Below are positions 1 through 7,875 of a DNA stretch of 13,463 bases, piece by piece. The stretch comes from CAZFDE01 sp964517795. GTDB taxonomy: Bacteria > Planctomycetota > Phycisphaerae > Sedimentisphaerales > Anaerobacaceae. Numbering within the stretch: the stretch's first letter is position 1; each line of letters opens with the position of its first letter. The notes under the pieces are model-generated. The model was not told the DNA's origin, ran no database searches, and was given only the letters and a program-made list of their open reading frames with translations. Location of the stretch: the NCBI GenBank assembly GCA_964517795.1, contig CAZFDE010000070.1, positions 1 through 13,463 of the forward strand, in the 5' to 3' direction. Position numbers and translations under genes: made by a program.

Positions 1-2
1 CA

Positions 3-57
3 CTTAACCCATCGCGCAAGTCTTTTTTATAAATTTTTATGAAATATTCGGGTTAAG
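3..57. repeat. 8-bp inverted repeat, spaced
   Basis: CTTAACCC (3-10) and GGGTTAAG (50-57) are perfect inverted copies separated by an AT-rich 39-nt spacer that contains a run of six T (23-28). The element lies upstream of the sulfatase operon. It could be a binding site for a regulator or the base of a long hairpin ending an upstream transcript. The sequence alone does not decide between these. Confidence 0.35.
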
Positions 58-83
58 CCGTTTAAGGTTTCCATGAAAAGTGC

Positions 84-112
84 TGGAAAAAAGTTACGGA
101 TTTTTGTATAGT
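84..112 (+). promoter_or_regulatory. Possible sigma-70-type promoter of the sulfatase operon
   Basis: TATAGT (107-112) is a good -10 match. TGGAAA (84-89), 17 nt upstream, is a weak -35 match (4 of 6). The position would give a leader of roughly 75 nt before the metallophosphoesterase gene. This is a visual consensus match only, in an AT-rich stretch where chance matches are common. Confidence 0.3.
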
Positions 113-193
113 GGTTTTTTCGCAGTTTAGACATAGGCAGGATACGCAAAAAAACGCAACGATGTTTCCTGCAAAGATTTAAAGGAGGTTTTT

Positions 194-2014
194 ATGCAAC
201 GGCAATTAAACCGACGGCAGTTTTTGGCCACAGCGGGATTAAGCACCGCGGCCATTTTAACCCAAAGTCATCGCGCATTTTCAGGAAACATCCCGCAAAA
301 TGCCAATCATCCGGAATTACTCAAGGTGGGTGACACATTTCGATTCGCCTTATTTGCCGATCCGCAGGTCGGCCCGGTGGGTTCAGATGCACGGGCTTAC
401 GTGAACGCCCGCCGCACACAAATCGAAGCGATCAAAGAGATCAATGCCATGGATCCCAAGCCGACATTTGCAATCTGGGTCGGCGATCTGGTCAATGTAC
501 CCAATGATACATCGTTCGAAAATTTCATGGACTGTATCAAAGGTGCCGAGATGACCCGTGTCCTGGTGCATGGCAATCACGACACCCGCCCGCCATACAC
601 GAAATACATTCAGATGCAGAAAAAAGTCAACGGGGTCGAAGATGTATTCTATTCGTTCGATGTCGGCAAGTGGCACATGGTGATCATTCCCTGCAATTTC
701 GAATGGCGACGACCCGAAGATGTCAAGGCCGAAGCCGAGATGCTCGCTTGGCTTGAGCAGGACCTGGCCCGGAACCGCCACCGCCCCACCATGGCGTTTG
801 TTCACCTGCACATGATCCCGCAGGGATTGACGCAGCTTGAATGGTACACGTATCGGCTTGAACTGCGCAAGAAGCTGATCGATCTGTTTACCAAATACGG
901 TAACGTCCGATGGTACTTTAACGGCCACGTCCATAACGGGATCAAGGCCTCGGTCAAGATGAGCAAGCAGTACAAGGGGATCAATTTTGTGACGCTGCCG
1001 ACAATTATCGAGGGGCGCAATTTCGGCGAGGAATTTCCCGAATACGAACACGGCCTGCCCGTCGGCGGTTATTACATGATCGCCGACGTCAACGGTGAGG
1101 ATATCACCCTGACCGGCCGGCTTGCCGGCACCGAGAAAGGTTACGTCTATCCCAAACAGCTTACTCAATTCGAGGACAAGCAGGAGCCGCGATGGTGGAA
1201 GACGACGCTTGAATTCAATCCGCAGCCGAAGCTGATCAATGGCGGCTTTGAATCGGACCTGGAAGGCTGGACGCCGACGTATCGCTACCAGACCGACGAA
1301 GACCCCGCCTTTCAGTGGCGTATCGACACCGATCGCGCTGCTTCCGGCCAAAAATCCGCGTTCATTCAAACCAAGGCCAAGGGCCGCACCTGGTGGGCCA
1401 GAGACGATATGACCGGCCTGTATCGGGTGGTTTCGCTGCCCAAAGGCAATTTTCCTGTTTTGAAAGCATCCTATTATCTGGATGAGCGGCCGCAAAACGG
1501 CGGCGGGTTTATTCGCTTTAACGCAATCAGCGAGGATCAATTCAAATTCCTGATGATGTTCAAGTGGGGCGAAAATGAAAACCGGGCCGATTATCTGCCG
1601 CGTTCGGTGGGTTACGAAATCCACGGTGCCCAGCAAAGCTGGTTGTTTTTACAGCAGATGGCACAACGCAAAAAAGGGTTCTTCTGGAACCTGCTCGACG
1701 ATCCGGGCCAATGGCATACGATGACCGTCGATATCAAGGATCTGTATGACCGCTCGATTGAAAAACCCGGCGCGTTTGATGAATTGAATATTACCAAGCT
1801 CTTTATTGAGGTCGGCACCTGGTGCAACCGCGAACCGGGATCGATCAGCCGCGCGTGGTTCGACGATCTCAGCCTGAGTGCTTCGGACACCTCGGTACGG
1901 TCGCTCAATGATGAGATGCCGCTGGTGGTTAATCAGTGGATATCCCTGACGCGGTTCGGTCAGGACCTGGCCGACAGTGAGATCGAACGCCAGCGACTGG
2001 CCGGTGAGGATTGA
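194..2014 (+). CDS. Tat-exported calcineurin-like metallophosphoesterase with C-terminal carbohydrate-binding-like domain
   Basis: 606 aa. The ATG follows a near-perfect Shine-Dalgarno, AAAGGAGG (181-188), 5 nt away. The N-terminus has a twin-arginine signal (NRRQFL, residues 6-11, then a hydrophobic stretch), so the protein is exported folded. The phosphoesterase core shows the family's metal-binding blocks in order: DPQ (56-58), GDLVN (97-101), GNHD (127-130), HLH (204-206) and GHVH (244-247). In this family these bind two metal ions and hydrolyse phosphate mono- or diesters. From about residue 349 (NGGFE, then GW) to about 573 the sequence looks like a jelly-roll carbohydrate-binding module of the CBM4/9 or galactose-binding type, ending in a FDDLSLS strand; this part is inferred from style. 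It is the first gene of an operon: the next gene starts 26 nt after its stop. A role on phosphorylated or sulfated glycans is likely. The true substrate is not visible. Confidence 0.9.
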   Translation: MQRQLNRRQFLATAGLSTAAILTQSHRAFSGNIPQNANHPELLKVGDTFRFALFADPQVGPVGSDARAYVNARRTQIEAIKEINAMDPKPTFAIWVGDLVNVPNDTSFENFMDCIKGAEMTRVLVHGNHDTRPPYTKYIQMQKKVNGVEDVFYSFDVGKWHMVIIPCNFEWRRPEDVKAEAEMLAWLEQDLARNRHRPTMAFVHLHMIPQGLTQLEWYTYRLELRKKLIDLFTKYGNVRWYFNGHVHNGIKASVKMSKQYKGINFVTLPTIIEGRNFGEEFPEYEHGLPVGGYYMIADVNGEDITLTGRLAGTEKGYVYPKQLTQFEDKQEPRWWKTTLEFNPQPKLINGGFESDLEGWTPTYRYQTDEDPAFQWRIDTDRAASGQKSAFIQTKAKGRTWWARDDMTGLYRVVSLPKGNFPVLKASYYLDERPQNGGGFIRFNAISEDQFKFLMMFKWGENENRADYLPRSVGYEIHGAQQSWLFLQQMAQRKKGFFWNLLDDPGQWHTMTVDIKDLYDRSIEKPGAFDELNITKLFIEVGTWCNREPGSISRAWFDDLSLSASDTSVRSLNDEMPLVVNQWISLTRFGQDLADSEIERQRLAGED

Positions 2015-2040
2015 TAACTTTTTCAAGAAAAGGATCGACG

Positions 2041-3570
2041 ATGAATCGCCGCAACTTCTTAAAGACCGCCGGGATGGCGACTGCGGGTTTTCTGCTTTCT
2101 TCGAAAGGATTCACAGCAGCACAGCCGCAGCGCCCGAACATTTTATTTATCATGTCCGACGATCACGCCTCACACGCGTTGAGCTGTTACGGCAGCCGGA
2201 TCAATAAGACACCGAATCTCGACCGCATCGCCAACGAAGGAATGCGCTTTGACAACTGCTTCTGCACGAATTCGATCTGCGAGCCCAGCCGTGCGGTCAT
2301 CCTGACCGGCAAATACAGCCACCTCAACGGCGTCCACTGCAACGGCGAGCACTTCGACGGCTCACAGCAGACCGTCAGTAAACTGCTTCGGCAGAACGGC
2401 TACCAGACCGCGATGATCGGCAAATGGCACCTCAATTCCGAGCCGACCGGTTTCGATTACTGGTGCATCCTCACCGACGGCGGCGGACAGGGTACATATT
2501 TCGAGCCCGTCTTCGATCTGAACGGCAAACGCAGGCAAATCGCCGGCTACACAACGGATATCATCACCGATCAAACCATCCAATGGCTCGATGCGCGAAA
2601 AAGCGATAAGCCGTTTTTCCTGATGTGTCACCACAAGGCCCCGCATCGCCGCTGGCGACCCAATTACCCGGATTTTAAAGTATATGAAGACAAAGAAATC
2701 CCCCAGCCTGACACCTTCGACGACGATTACAGTACACGAAGCGATGCGGCCAAATATGCCGAAATGACCATCGAGCAGGACCTCGACGAAAAGGACCTGA
2801 AATTCGATCCGCCCGAACACTTCATCGGTCAGCAATTGAAGAACTGGAAATACCAGCGGTATATGAGAGACTATCTGGGCTGTGTCGCCTCGGTCGATGA
2901 CAATGTCGGCCGGCTGCTCGATTACCTGGACAAGTCGGGCCTCGCCGAAAACACCATCGTGATCTACACCTCCGACCAGGGCTTCTATCTCGGTGACCAC
3001 GGCTGGTTCGACAAACGCTTCATGTATGAAGAGTCGCTCCGCATGCCGCTGCTGATTCGCTATCCCAAAACCGTCGAGGCCGGATCGGTCAATAAAGAGA
3101 TGGTCCTGAACCTCGATTTTGCGCCGACGTTTCTGGATTTCGCCGGCGTAAAAACGCCCGATGACATGCAGGGCCGCTCGATTAAGCCGCTCTTGGAAGG
3201 CGAATCGGTTTCCGACTGGCGCGATGCGATGTATTATCACTATTATGAATATCCCTCTGTCCACATGGTCAAGCGCCATTACGGCATTCGCATCCAGCGT
3301 TATAAGCTCATTCATTTTTATTACGATATTGATGCGTGGGAGCTTTATGATCTGCAGGAAGATCCCCACGAACTCAATAATATCTATGACCATCCCGATT
3401 ACGCCCCAATCGTCGTCGAATTGAAGGACAAGCTTCGCAACCTGCAGTCGCATTACGGCGATTCGGACGAAAAGGCAAAACAGGTACTGAATGATTATCT
3501 GGCGGCCGGGCATGGCAAAAATTTCATGCTCAACAGCCGCTACTATAAAGAGAAAGTGAGAAAAGATTAA
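2041..3570 (+). CDS. Tat-exported S1 sulfatase, N-acetylglucosamine-6-sulfatase-like
   Basis: 509 aa from the ATG at 2041. That start has AAAGGA about 7 nt upstream and begins directly with the Tat signal NRRNFLK; a TTG at 2011 would add ten residues ahead of it. The protein is a formylglycine sulfatase. CEPSR (Cys80-Arg84) is the maturation motif in which Cys becomes the catalytic formylglycine. DD at 40-41 and DQ at 312-313 supply calcium ligands, and GKWH carries the conserved Lys and His. Features such as HHKAPHR, the FDDDYSTR region, the GDHGWFDKR segment and the C-terminal RYY resemble the sulfatase group that includes bacterial GlcNAc-6-O-sulfatases (S1_11 style). That subfamily call is from memory, not a search. 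As a Tat substrate it should be matured in the cytoplasm before export; no maturase gene lies in this window. The next sulfatase starts one base after its stop codon. Confidence 0.92.
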   Translation: MNRRNFLKTAGMATAGFLLSSKGFTAAQPQRPNILFIMSDDHASHALSCYGSRINKTPNLDRIANEGMRFDNCFCTNSICEPSRAVILTGKYSHLNGVHCNGEHFDGSQQTVSKLLRQNGYQTAMIGKWHLNSEPTGFDYWCILTDGGGQGTYFEPVFDLNGKRRQIAGYTTDIITDQTIQWLDARKSDKPFFLMCHHKAPHRRWRPNYPDFKVYEDKEIPQPDTFDDDYSTRSDAAKYAEMTIEQDLDEKDLKFDPPEHFIGQQLKNWKYQRYMRDYLGCVASVDDNVGRLLDYLDKSGLAENTIVIYTSDQGFYLGDHGWFDKRFMYEESLRMPLLIRYPKTVEAGSVNKEMVLNLDFAPTFLDFAGVKTPDDMQGRSIKPLLEGESVSDWRDAMYYHYYEYPSVHMVKRHYGIRIQRYKLIHFYYDIDAWELYDLQEDPHELNNIYDHPDYAPIVVELKDKLRNLQSHYGDSDEKAKQVLNDYLAAGHGKNFMLNSRYYKEKVRKD

Positions 3571-3571
3571 G

Positions 3572-5113
3572 ATGAAACGAAGAGAATTTTTGAAGACCTG
3601 TGCGGCCTCGGCGACCGCGATGCTGCTGCCCGGCTGCAGCAGAGGCAATTTAACCGAAACGCCCGATTTCGGCCCGATCAACATCCTGCTGATTACCGCC
3701 GATGACATGAACTGGAATTCTGTCGGCTGTTACGGCTGTAATGTACCCGGTACGACGCCGAACATCGACCAACTCGCATCCGAGGGAATGCGATTCAACA
3801 ACGGCCATATTGCCGTGGCGATCTGTATGCCCAGCCGCATGGCCATTGCCAGCGCCCGTTATCCGCACCGCAGCGGCGCCGAGGGATTCCAGAACATCCG
3901 GCCCGAGGTTCCCTCTATTTACGAGCAACTGCGCAAGGCCAATTACCTGACCGGCGTACTGGGCAAAGTCGGTCATTCGGTCCCCGCCAAAGATCAACCA
4001 CTGGATATGCAATACGATTTTGACGATCTGCACCTCGGCCGCGACCCGCAACTGTATTACAAACATGCCAAGGCATTCTTCAAACAAGCTAAAACCGAGG
4101 GCCGTCCGTTCTACATGATGGCCAACTCCCATGACCCACATCGGCCTTGGTATAACAGCCGACAGGAACGGGAGCACAAAAAATTCAAAGACATGCTCGA
4201 CAAGCTGGCTACCCCTTCAAAGATCTTTAAGCCCTCTGAGGTCAAGGTGCCCGGCTTTCTGGCGGACATCCCCGATGTGCGTAAGGAAATCGCCCAGTAT
4301 TACAGCTCTGTTCGCCGTTGCGACGATACGGTCGGTATGATCCTCAAGGCACTTGAGGAGACCGGCCACAAAGATAATACCCTGGTGATGTATCTTTCCG
4401 ATAATGGTATCGCCATGCCGTTCGCCAAGACCAACTGCTACCTGCACAGCACCAAGACGCCGTGGATTGTCCGCTGGCCCGGCAAGGTCAAGCCCGGTCG
4501 TGTCGATGATGAGCATTTGATCAGCGGCATCGACTTTATGCCGACTGTGCTCGATATCATCGGCCTGCCCGCACCGCCCGGGATCGACGGATTTTCATTC
4601 CTGCCGGTGCTGCTGGGCAAGAAACAATCCGGCCGCGACAAGGTATTTACCCAGATGAGCGAAGGGGCAAACAAAATCCGCTTTCCGATGCGGTGCGTCC
4701 AAACGAAACAATACGGTTATCTATTCAATCCTTGGTCAAACGGCACCCGCCAATTTAAGAACAATTCGATGGGCGGGTTGACCTGGCCGGCGATGGTCAA
4801 GGCGGCTCAGGACGACCCGCAGATCAAAAAACGCACTGACTTTTTCCTCTATCGCACGGTCGAAGAGTTCTACGATTTCCACAAAGATCCCGATGCCCTG
4901 AACAACCTGATCAACAATCCCGATTATCAAAAACAGGTTAACGAATTTCGAAAGACCCTGCGAAAATGGATGGTCGAGACCGAAGACCCGGCACTGGAGG
5001 CATTCGATCAAAAAGACGATCCCCAAGCGCTTGAAAAATTTATCGAGAAACAGCAGCAATGGTCCAAAAAGCTCAACGCTCGAGACAAACAAATGCGGCA
5101 CGAGCTCAGATAA
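3572..5113 (+). CDS. Tat lipoprotein-type S1 sulfatase, N-sulfoglucosamine sulfohydrolase (SGSH)-like
   Basis: 513 aa. The ATG lies one base after the preceding TAA, with AAAGTGAG as a weak ribosome-binding site, so it is probably translationally coupled. The N-terminus KRREFLK is a Tat motif. LLPGC (Cys22) reads as a lipobox, which suggests a membrane-anchored enzyme. CMPSR (Cys85-Arg89) is the formylglycine site, ADD (43-45) and DN (277-278) are metal ligands, and SHDPHRPW matches the sulfamidase signature. Several segments follow human SGSH in order: the VPGFLADIPDVRKE block, a SDNGI block followed by a TN pair, FPMR plus VQ, a DP-x-x-x-x-NL block near the end and a final W-x-x-ET-x-DP. 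This supports N-sulfoglucosamine hydrolysis (S1_8 style), though the alignment was by eye. One oddity is GKVGH in place of the usual GKxH, one residue longer between Lys and His. Confidence 0.9.
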   Translation: MKRREFLKTCAASATAMLLPGCSRGNLTETPDFGPINILLITADDMNWNSVGCYGCNVPGTTPNIDQLASEGMRFNNGHIAVAICMPSRMAIASARYPHRSGAEGFQNIRPEVPSIYEQLRKANYLTGVLGKVGHSVPAKDQPLDMQYDFDDLHLGRDPQLYYKHAKAFFKQAKTEGRPFYMMANSHDPHRPWYNSRQEREHKKFKDMLDKLATPSKIFKPSEVKVPGFLADIPDVRKEIAQYYSSVRRCDDTVGMILKALEETGHKDNTLVMYLSDNGIAMPFAKTNCYLHSTKTPWIVRWPGKVKPGRVDDEHLISGIDFMPTVLDIIGLPAPPGIDGFSFLPVLLGKKQSGRDKVFTQMSEGANKIRFPMRCVQTKQYGYLFNPWSNGTRQFKNNSMGGLTWPAMVKAAQDDPQIKKRTDFFLYRTVEEFYDFHKDPDALNNLINNPDYQKQVNEFRKTLRKWMVETEDPALEAFDQKDDPQALEKFIEKQQQWSKKLNARDKQMRHELR

Positions 5114-5138
5114 GAAATCAATGAAACGGAGTAAGATC

Positions 5139-6530
5139 ATGCAGACCCAAAACTTATCCCGCAGAGGATTCATCAAAGCCGCAAGCGTTTTCGCCGGTGC
5201 GATGCTCACCCGTCAATGGTCGTTTGCCGAGACCGCCAAGCGCAAACCGAATATCATTTATATCATGGCCGACGATCTGGGATACGGCGATCTGGGCTGT
5301 TACGGCAACAAAGGCGCCCACACGCCAAACCTTGATAAGATGGCTGCCGAAGGGATGCGGTTTACCGATTTTCACTCCAACGGCCCGGTCTGCACACCCA
5401 CGCGGGCGGCCCTGCTGACCGGTAAATATCAGCAGCGGGTCGGCCTGTATGCCGCTCCCGAGCAAGAGCGTTATACGCAGGTCAAAACCATGCCGCTGGA
5501 GGAACTGACCTTTGCAGAACTGGCCAAACTCGCAGGTTACTCGACCGGCATCGTCGGCAAGTGGCACCTCGGCGACCATATTCCGTATCTGGCCACACGA
5601 CAGGGATTCGATGAATGGTTTGGCCTGCCCTACAGCAACGATATGCACCCCTATAAGAGCAAAAACCAGCGGCCGCCGCTGCCATTGTTCCGCGGTGAAC
5701 AGATCATCGAGATGAATCCGAACCAGGATTACCTGACCACCCGCTATACCAAAGAGGCGATCGACTTTATCCGCCGCCACAAGGAGACGCCGTTCGTTTT
5801 GTATCTGCCGCACAACATGCCGCACAAGCCAATCCACTGCTCAGAGCCCTTCCAGAAGCGTTTCACACAGGAGCAGCTCGATTCGATCAAAGGTCACTAC
5901 GATTCCGAATCGCGCCAATTCCTCTACCCGGCCGTCGTCGAGGAGATCGACCACAGCACCGGCGAAATCCTAAAGACGCTCAAAGAACTGGGGCTGGAGA
6001 AGGATACGCTGGTGATCTTTTCCTCGGATAACGGTCCGCAGTCGGCCGGCAGTGCCGGCCCCCTCAAAGGCGGCAAAGGCAGCATGTACGAAGGCGGCCA
6101 CCGCGTCCCGGGTATCTTCTACTGGCCCGGCCGCATCAAACCCGGTCAGGTCTGTCACCAGACCGCCACCATGGTCGATCTGTTCCCCACGTGGGCGAAT
6201 CTCATGGGCGTCAAAATCCCCGATTTTGTCAAAACCGACGGCATTGATTTGACCGATGTATTGCAGAAAAATGCCAAGCTGCCCGAAAGGACATTGTTCT
6301 GGCGTGATCGTGATCGGGTGGTCGCCCGACGCGGGCCCTGGAAACTGATGATTAATCCCAATAAGCGAGATCTCAAGACCCGTGACGATATCGAGTTGTA
6401 TAACCTCGACGAGGACCTCAGCGAAACCAAAGACCTCGCCGCCGAAAAACCCGAAATTGCCAACGACCTTAAGCAGCAGGCATTGGATTGGGAAAAGACC
6501 GTCGGACCCGAACGCGATCCAGAATGGTAG
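5139..6530 (+). CDS. Tat-exported S1 sulfatase, arylsulfatase A/GALNS-like
   Basis: 463 aa from the ATG at 5139, which follows CGGAG (5127-5131) at 7 nt and gives a clean Tat signal (SRRGFIK, residues 8-14). The frame stays open upstream to 5031 inside the previous gene, but that extension would bury the signal peptide. An ATG at 5121 is also possible. Cys85 in CTPTR (85-89) is the formylglycine site, in the Thr variant of C-x-P-S/T-R. ADD (44-46) and DN (297-298) bind calcium, and GKWHLGD carries Lys/His. The GPLKGGKGSMYEGG segment is typical of arylsulfatase A/GALNS-type enzymes. Its substrate linkage (hexose, hexosamine or uronate sulfate) cannot be assigned. It is the third sulfatase of the operon, 25 nt after the preceding stop. 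No strong intrinsic terminator follows directly. Confidence 0.92.
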   Translation: MQTQNLSRRGFIKAASVFAGAMLTRQWSFAETAKRKPNIIYIMADDLGYGDLGCYGNKGAHTPNLDKMAAEGMRFTDFHSNGPVCTPTRAALLTGKYQQRVGLYAAPEQERYTQVKTMPLEELTFAELAKLAGYSTGIVGKWHLGDHIPYLATRQGFDEWFGLPYSNDMHPYKSKNQRPPLPLFRGEQIIEMNPNQDYLTTRYTKEAIDFIRRHKETPFVLYLPHNMPHKPIHCSEPFQKRFTQEQLDSIKGHYDSESRQFLYPAVVEEIDHSTGEILKTLKELGLEKDTLVIFSSDNGPQSAGSAGPLKGGKGSMYEGGHRVPGIFYWPGRIKPGQVCHQTATMVDLFPTWANLMGVKIPDFVKTDGIDLTDVLQKNAKLPERTLFWRDRDRVVARRGPWKLMINPNKRDLKTRDDIELYNLDEDLSETKDLAAEKPEIANDLKQQALDWEKTVGPERDPEW

Positions 6531-6552
6531 TAGGTTTCCCGCAACCAGCTAA

Positions 6553-6864
6553 TCACAATGAACAATGCAGGCTGAATAATACAAATGTCTTTTTGATGAG
6601 TTTTTCGATGCCGTAAAGCTGGGTAATCATGGCGTCAGCCGCGGATAAATGCTCGCACGGCAGGACAGCCGGCGAAGAGTCTGGGTCGGGAACCAAATCG
6701 ATCTAAGCCAATAAGGCCGTAATATGCGCTGCCAGTGCAGCGCTCAACAGGTCTCGTTTTTCTAAAAGCAATGAAGCGGCGTTAAGAAAAAGAAAACTGA
6801 CCGTATTCTTGACGGGCAAACCTGAAACAAAATGCCCGTTTTCGAAAAGCCTGCATACTTTCGA
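6553..6864 (-). pseudogene. Possible decayed gene remnant, family unknown
   Basis: Read on the minus strand, one frame is open for about 104 codons apart from a single TAG (6705-6703). It reads like protein: ENGHFVSGLPVKNTVSFLFL, then SLLLEKRDLLSAALAAHITA, and after the stop an acidic, Pro-rich part and DAMITQLYGIEKLIKK. There is no convincing start codon or ribosome-binding site, and a TAA (6867-6865) closes the frame upstream. I do not recognise the family. It could be a decayed gene fragment or chance. Confidence 0.25.
6812..6842 (+). terminator. Weak candidate terminator downstream of the sulfatase operon
   Basis: ACGGGCA (6812-6818) pairs perfectly with TGCCCGT (6833-6839) over a 14-nt loop and is followed by a short T run (6839-6842). 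It lies about 280 nt after the last sulfatase stop. The loop is long and the T tract short, so termination would be inefficient at best. Confidence 0.25.
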
Positions 6865-6907
6865 TTAATAAATCGAAGATTTCAATATGATCTTCAAAAA
6901 ATATGAC

Positions 6908-7807
6908 CTATTTATAGGAGAATGACTGGCCGGTGAGGCGTTCGTACCCCTCGATATATTTGGCCGAGGTCTTTTCGACAATATCGTCGGGCAGCTCGAC
7001 ACCTGGGCCGGACTTATTGAAGTTAATGTCTTCGAGGTAATTACGCACGAACTGCTTGTCGAAGCTCTCCTGGTCGCGGCCGGGCGCGTATTTGTCCGCT
7101 GGCCAGAACCGTGATGAATCCGGCGTGAGCACCTCGTCGATCAGAATAATCTTATCGTCATCCACTTCGCCCCATTCGAATTTCGTATCGGCGAGAATAA
7201 TCCCTTTTTGTTCGGCGTAGTCGGTCGCTTTTTTGAAGATCGCCATGCTCTTATCGCGGACGTATTCGGCTTTTTCTTTGCCGATGATCTCGACGCATTT
7301 TTCGAACGAGATATTCTCATCATGCATACCGCGCTCGGCCTTGGTGGCGGGCGTAAAGATCAATTCGGGCAGTTTTTGGCACTGTTTGAGGCCGTCGGCC
7401 AGTTTCTGGCCGCAAACGGTCCCGTCCTGTTGGTATTCTTTCCAGCCTGAGCCTGCCAGGTAGCCGCGGATCACACACTCGACCGGCAGCGCATTGCCTT
7501 TTTTGACCAGCATACTGCGGCCGGTGAGCTGTTCGGTGAAATCGCAGAATGGCGCCGGAAATTGCGAAACATCGTCGCTGATCATATGGTGCTCGACAAT
7601 ATCCGAAAGGAACTCGAACCAGAATTTCGAAATCTGCGTCAGGACGATCCCCTTATAGGGAATCCCATTGGCCATAACCACATCGAACGCACTGATACGG
7701 TCGGTGGCGATGATCAGCAGTTTATCTCCAAGGTCGTAAATATCACGAACCTTGCCGCGGGTCGGGCTGTGCCCGGGAATGTCTGTCTGCAGAATCGTCT
7801 GTGCCAT
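6908..7807 (-). CDS. purC: Phosphoribosylaminoimidazole-succinocarboxamide synthase (SAICAR synthetase)
   Basis: 299 aa. It catalyses ATP-dependent joining of aspartate to CAIR to give SAICAR, a late step of de novo purine synthesis in the cytoplasm. Clear family motifs are RGKVRDIYD near residue 18, ATDRISAFD, the RGYLAGSGWKEY block with its downstream FTPATKAERG stretch, and the DEVLTPDSSRFWP stretch. Length fits the roughly 300-residue bacterial/eukaryote-like form rather than the short ~240-residue form. The ATG is preceded on its strand by AAAGGAT (7820-7814), a good ribosome-binding site. It lies 68 nt downstream of the HD-domain gene on the same strand, so the two are probably co-transcribed. 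A small palindrome over its stop codon (6907-6918) followed by T-rich sequence may act as a weak terminator. Confidence 0.97.
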   Translation of the reverse strand: MAQTILQTDIPGHSPTRGKVRDIYDLGDKLLIIATDRISAFDVVMANGIPYKGIVLTQISKFWFEFLSDIVEHHMISDDVSQFPAPFCDFTEQLTGRSMLVKKGNALPVECVIRGYLAGSGWKEYQQDGTVCGQKLADGLKQCQKLPELIFTPATKAERGMHDENISFEKCVEIIGKEKAEYVRDKSMAIFKKATDYAEQKGIILADTKFEWGEVDDDKIILIDEVLTPDSSRFWPADKYAPGRDQESFDKQFVRNYLEDINFNKSGPGVELPDDIVEKTSAKYIEGYERLTGQSFSYK

Positions 7808-7875
7808 TGTGCTATCCTTTCATTTGATTTTGACCAAACCGGGATATCCTAATGATAAAAGCCCGATGCGTCAAG

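Larger units (their letters stand above)
6531..6907. other. 377-bp gap between convergent sulfatase operon and purC
   Basis: No intact gene is visible. The gap separates the + strand sulfatase operon from the end of purC on the - strand. It holds a mismatched hairpin overlapping the sulfatase stop codon (6528-6551, no T tract), a candidate terminator near 6812-6842, inverted repeats GAAGAT/ATCTTC (6875-6895), and a minus-strand reading that looks coding but has an internal stop (listed separately). Confidence 0.6.

Noticed and set aside
383..1636. Long minus-strand open frame opposite the metallophosphoesterase gene
   Set aside because: It mirrors a confident gene with clear catalytic motifs, has no ribosome-binding site and no recognisable domain. 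It is explained by the codon bias of the sense gene.
2362..3708. 448-codon minus-strand open frame opposite the first sulfatase
   Set aside because: The sense strand carries an unmistakable sulfatase. The antisense reading has no domain or start signal and crosses a gene junction.
5031..5138. Upstream extension of the third sulfatase
   Set aside because: It overlaps the end of the previous gene and would place 36 polar residues before the Tat signal. The ATG at 5139 has a proper ribosome-binding site.
6528..6551. Hairpin over the stop codon of the third sulfatase as a terminator
   Set aside because: The stem has a mismatch and a wobble pair, and no T tract follows.
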